From Bondarzewia mesenterica (taxonomy: Eukaryota; Basidiomycota; Agaricomycetes; Russulales; Bondarzewiaceae): DNA of 20,242 nt. This document shows, piece after piece, positions 19,650-20,242 of this stretch (position 1 is its first letter; each line of letters starts with the position of its first letter). The notes below the pieces were generated by a model. That model was not told the DNA's origin. It worked only from the letters and a program-made list of their open reading frames with translations, and did no database searches. Both the position numbers and the translations under genes were made by a program. The stretch is from positions 1 to 20,242 of the forward strand of contig SGPL01000582.1 of the NCBI GenBank assembly GCA_004802705.1, given 5' to 3'.

Positions 19650-20242
19650 CTAATCAGTTCTATGTCCATAGTCGTCGGGGTCTACCGACCAGTCCTGATT
19701 ATAAATGGGGCCATCTGTTCCTCCTCGGTCATTATAGTGGTCCCTTGGGCCACGAGGGGGGTTGATGGGTGCTTTGCCCTTGTCGAGGAGACGCTTTGGG
19801 CAGGCCCTAGCGAAGTGATTGACTGAGTTGCAGAGGTAGCACCTTCTGACTAGTCCACCGTGAGGCTTCCCCGCTCCCCTCTTTGACATCTGTATCCGAC
19901 TATCGGGTACCTTCATGATCTGAGGTTTAGCATACCTCCGATGTCCCTCACCCCTAATCCGTGCCGCTTCCTCCGCGTCCGCCTGTCTGGCCTGCTCCAG
20001 GAGGTGAGGGGGAACCATGCCCGCAAGGGGGGAGTTGGCGACCAGGGGTTCTATCCTGGCATTTGCGTCTGCAGCCCAAAGTCGTGCAGAGACATCCCAT
20101 CTGTCAATAGTCAGGTGGGACCGGTGTTGTTCATGCCGTTCGATAGCGCGGCAGTCTTCCTCGATCTCGAGGGTCAGCGCACGGTATCGGCGGATGTCCG
20201 CAGTCAGCCCTGGTTCACCTATCCGATGCAGAGCCTCTACTC
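19650..20242 (-). CDS. Gag-like protein with CCHC zinc knuckle, N-terminus beyond window
   Basis: The minus-strand frame ends with TAG at 19650-19652. It is open back to the window edge, giving at least 196 codons; an internal ATG at 20018 is not necessarily the start. The key motif is a retroviral-type zinc knuckle, CYLCNSVNHFARAC (C-x2-C-x4-H-x4-C), encoded at 19800-19841. It is preceded by a basic segment (SKRGAGKPHGG) and followed by a Pro/Gly/Arg/Asp-rich tail. Upstream is a charged helical region (RRYRALTLEIEEDCRAIERH, ARLWAADANARIEP) typical of the C-terminal half of capsid-type Gag. By family knowledge it would bind the element's RNA and assemble particles in the cytoplasm. Codon use is GC-rich and undecayed. 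No protease or polymerase follows: an LTR-like unit begins about 40 bp after the stop. A Gag-only, non-autonomous element or an internal deletion could explain this. Confidence 0.8.
   Translation of the reverse strand, partial: VEALHRIGEPGLTADIRRYRALTLEIEEDCRAIERHEQHRSHLTIDRWDVSARLWAADANARIEPLVANSPLAGMVPPHLLEQARQADAEEAARIRGEGHRRYAKPQIMKVPDSRIQMSKRGAGKPHGGLVRRCYLCNSVNHFARACPKRLLDKGKAPINPPRGPRDHYNDRGGTDGPIYNQDWSVDPDDYGHRTD

Noticed and set aside
19560..19826. Plus-strand 88-codon open frame
   Set aside because: It is largely antisense to the zinc-knuckle Gag and runs on into the LTR-like unit. It has no recognisable motif.

Overview
The window looks like a repeat-rich, gene-poor block of a filamentous fungal nuclear chromosome. 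An LTR-retrotransposon Gag with a CCHC zinc knuckle, a decayed Ty1/copia polymerase, a hAT-type miniature element, satellite-like arrays and several stop-riddled coding relics lie in extremely AT-rich sequence that has lost nearly all CpG. A basidiomycete is plausible from the style of the Gag, but the sequence does not prove it. I see no intact cellular gene, rRNA, tRNA or CRISPR array. The only convincing open coding sequence is the partial Gag on the minus strand at the right edge.

Layout. Positions 1-550 have ordinary composition and resemble the end or leader of a retroelement. From about 550 to 19150 the DNA is AT-rich. Within it, 1975-3905 is a large fold-back inverted repeat whose arms hold head-to-head 144-bp repeats. 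4672-5394 is a decayed plus-strand coding sequence. 6590-7625 is a minus-strand copia reverse transcriptase/RNase H relic. 9631-10550 (+) and 10560-12106 (-) are two convergent unrecognised gene relics. 13864-14210 is a young 347-bp hAT-like MITE with a perfect 8-bp target duplication. 14835-15450 is a tandem array with an exact 160-bp period, 15495-16050 is an array of roughly 64 bp, and 16338-18566 is a long unrecognised plus-strand coding relic.

The right end (18785-20242) holds two copies of one LTR-plus-leader unit in inverted orientation about an axis near 19202. The left copy has lost its CpGs as TpG or CpA, while the right copy, about 100 bp away, is well preserved. Upstream of the right copy, on the same minus strand, is a Gag reading frame open to the window edge. 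It ends only about 40 bp before the LTR-like unit, with no polymerase between them.

Reading: this is old transposon-derived DNA altered by CpG-directed and further C-to-T mutation (RIP-like, or methylation plus deamination), later invaded by a MITE and flanked by younger retroelement sequence. The genes do not form a pathway. The most unusual content is the set of unrecognised decayed genes next to arrays, and the sharp one-sided mutation boundary inside an inverted repeat. All family calls rest on reading motifs by eye.
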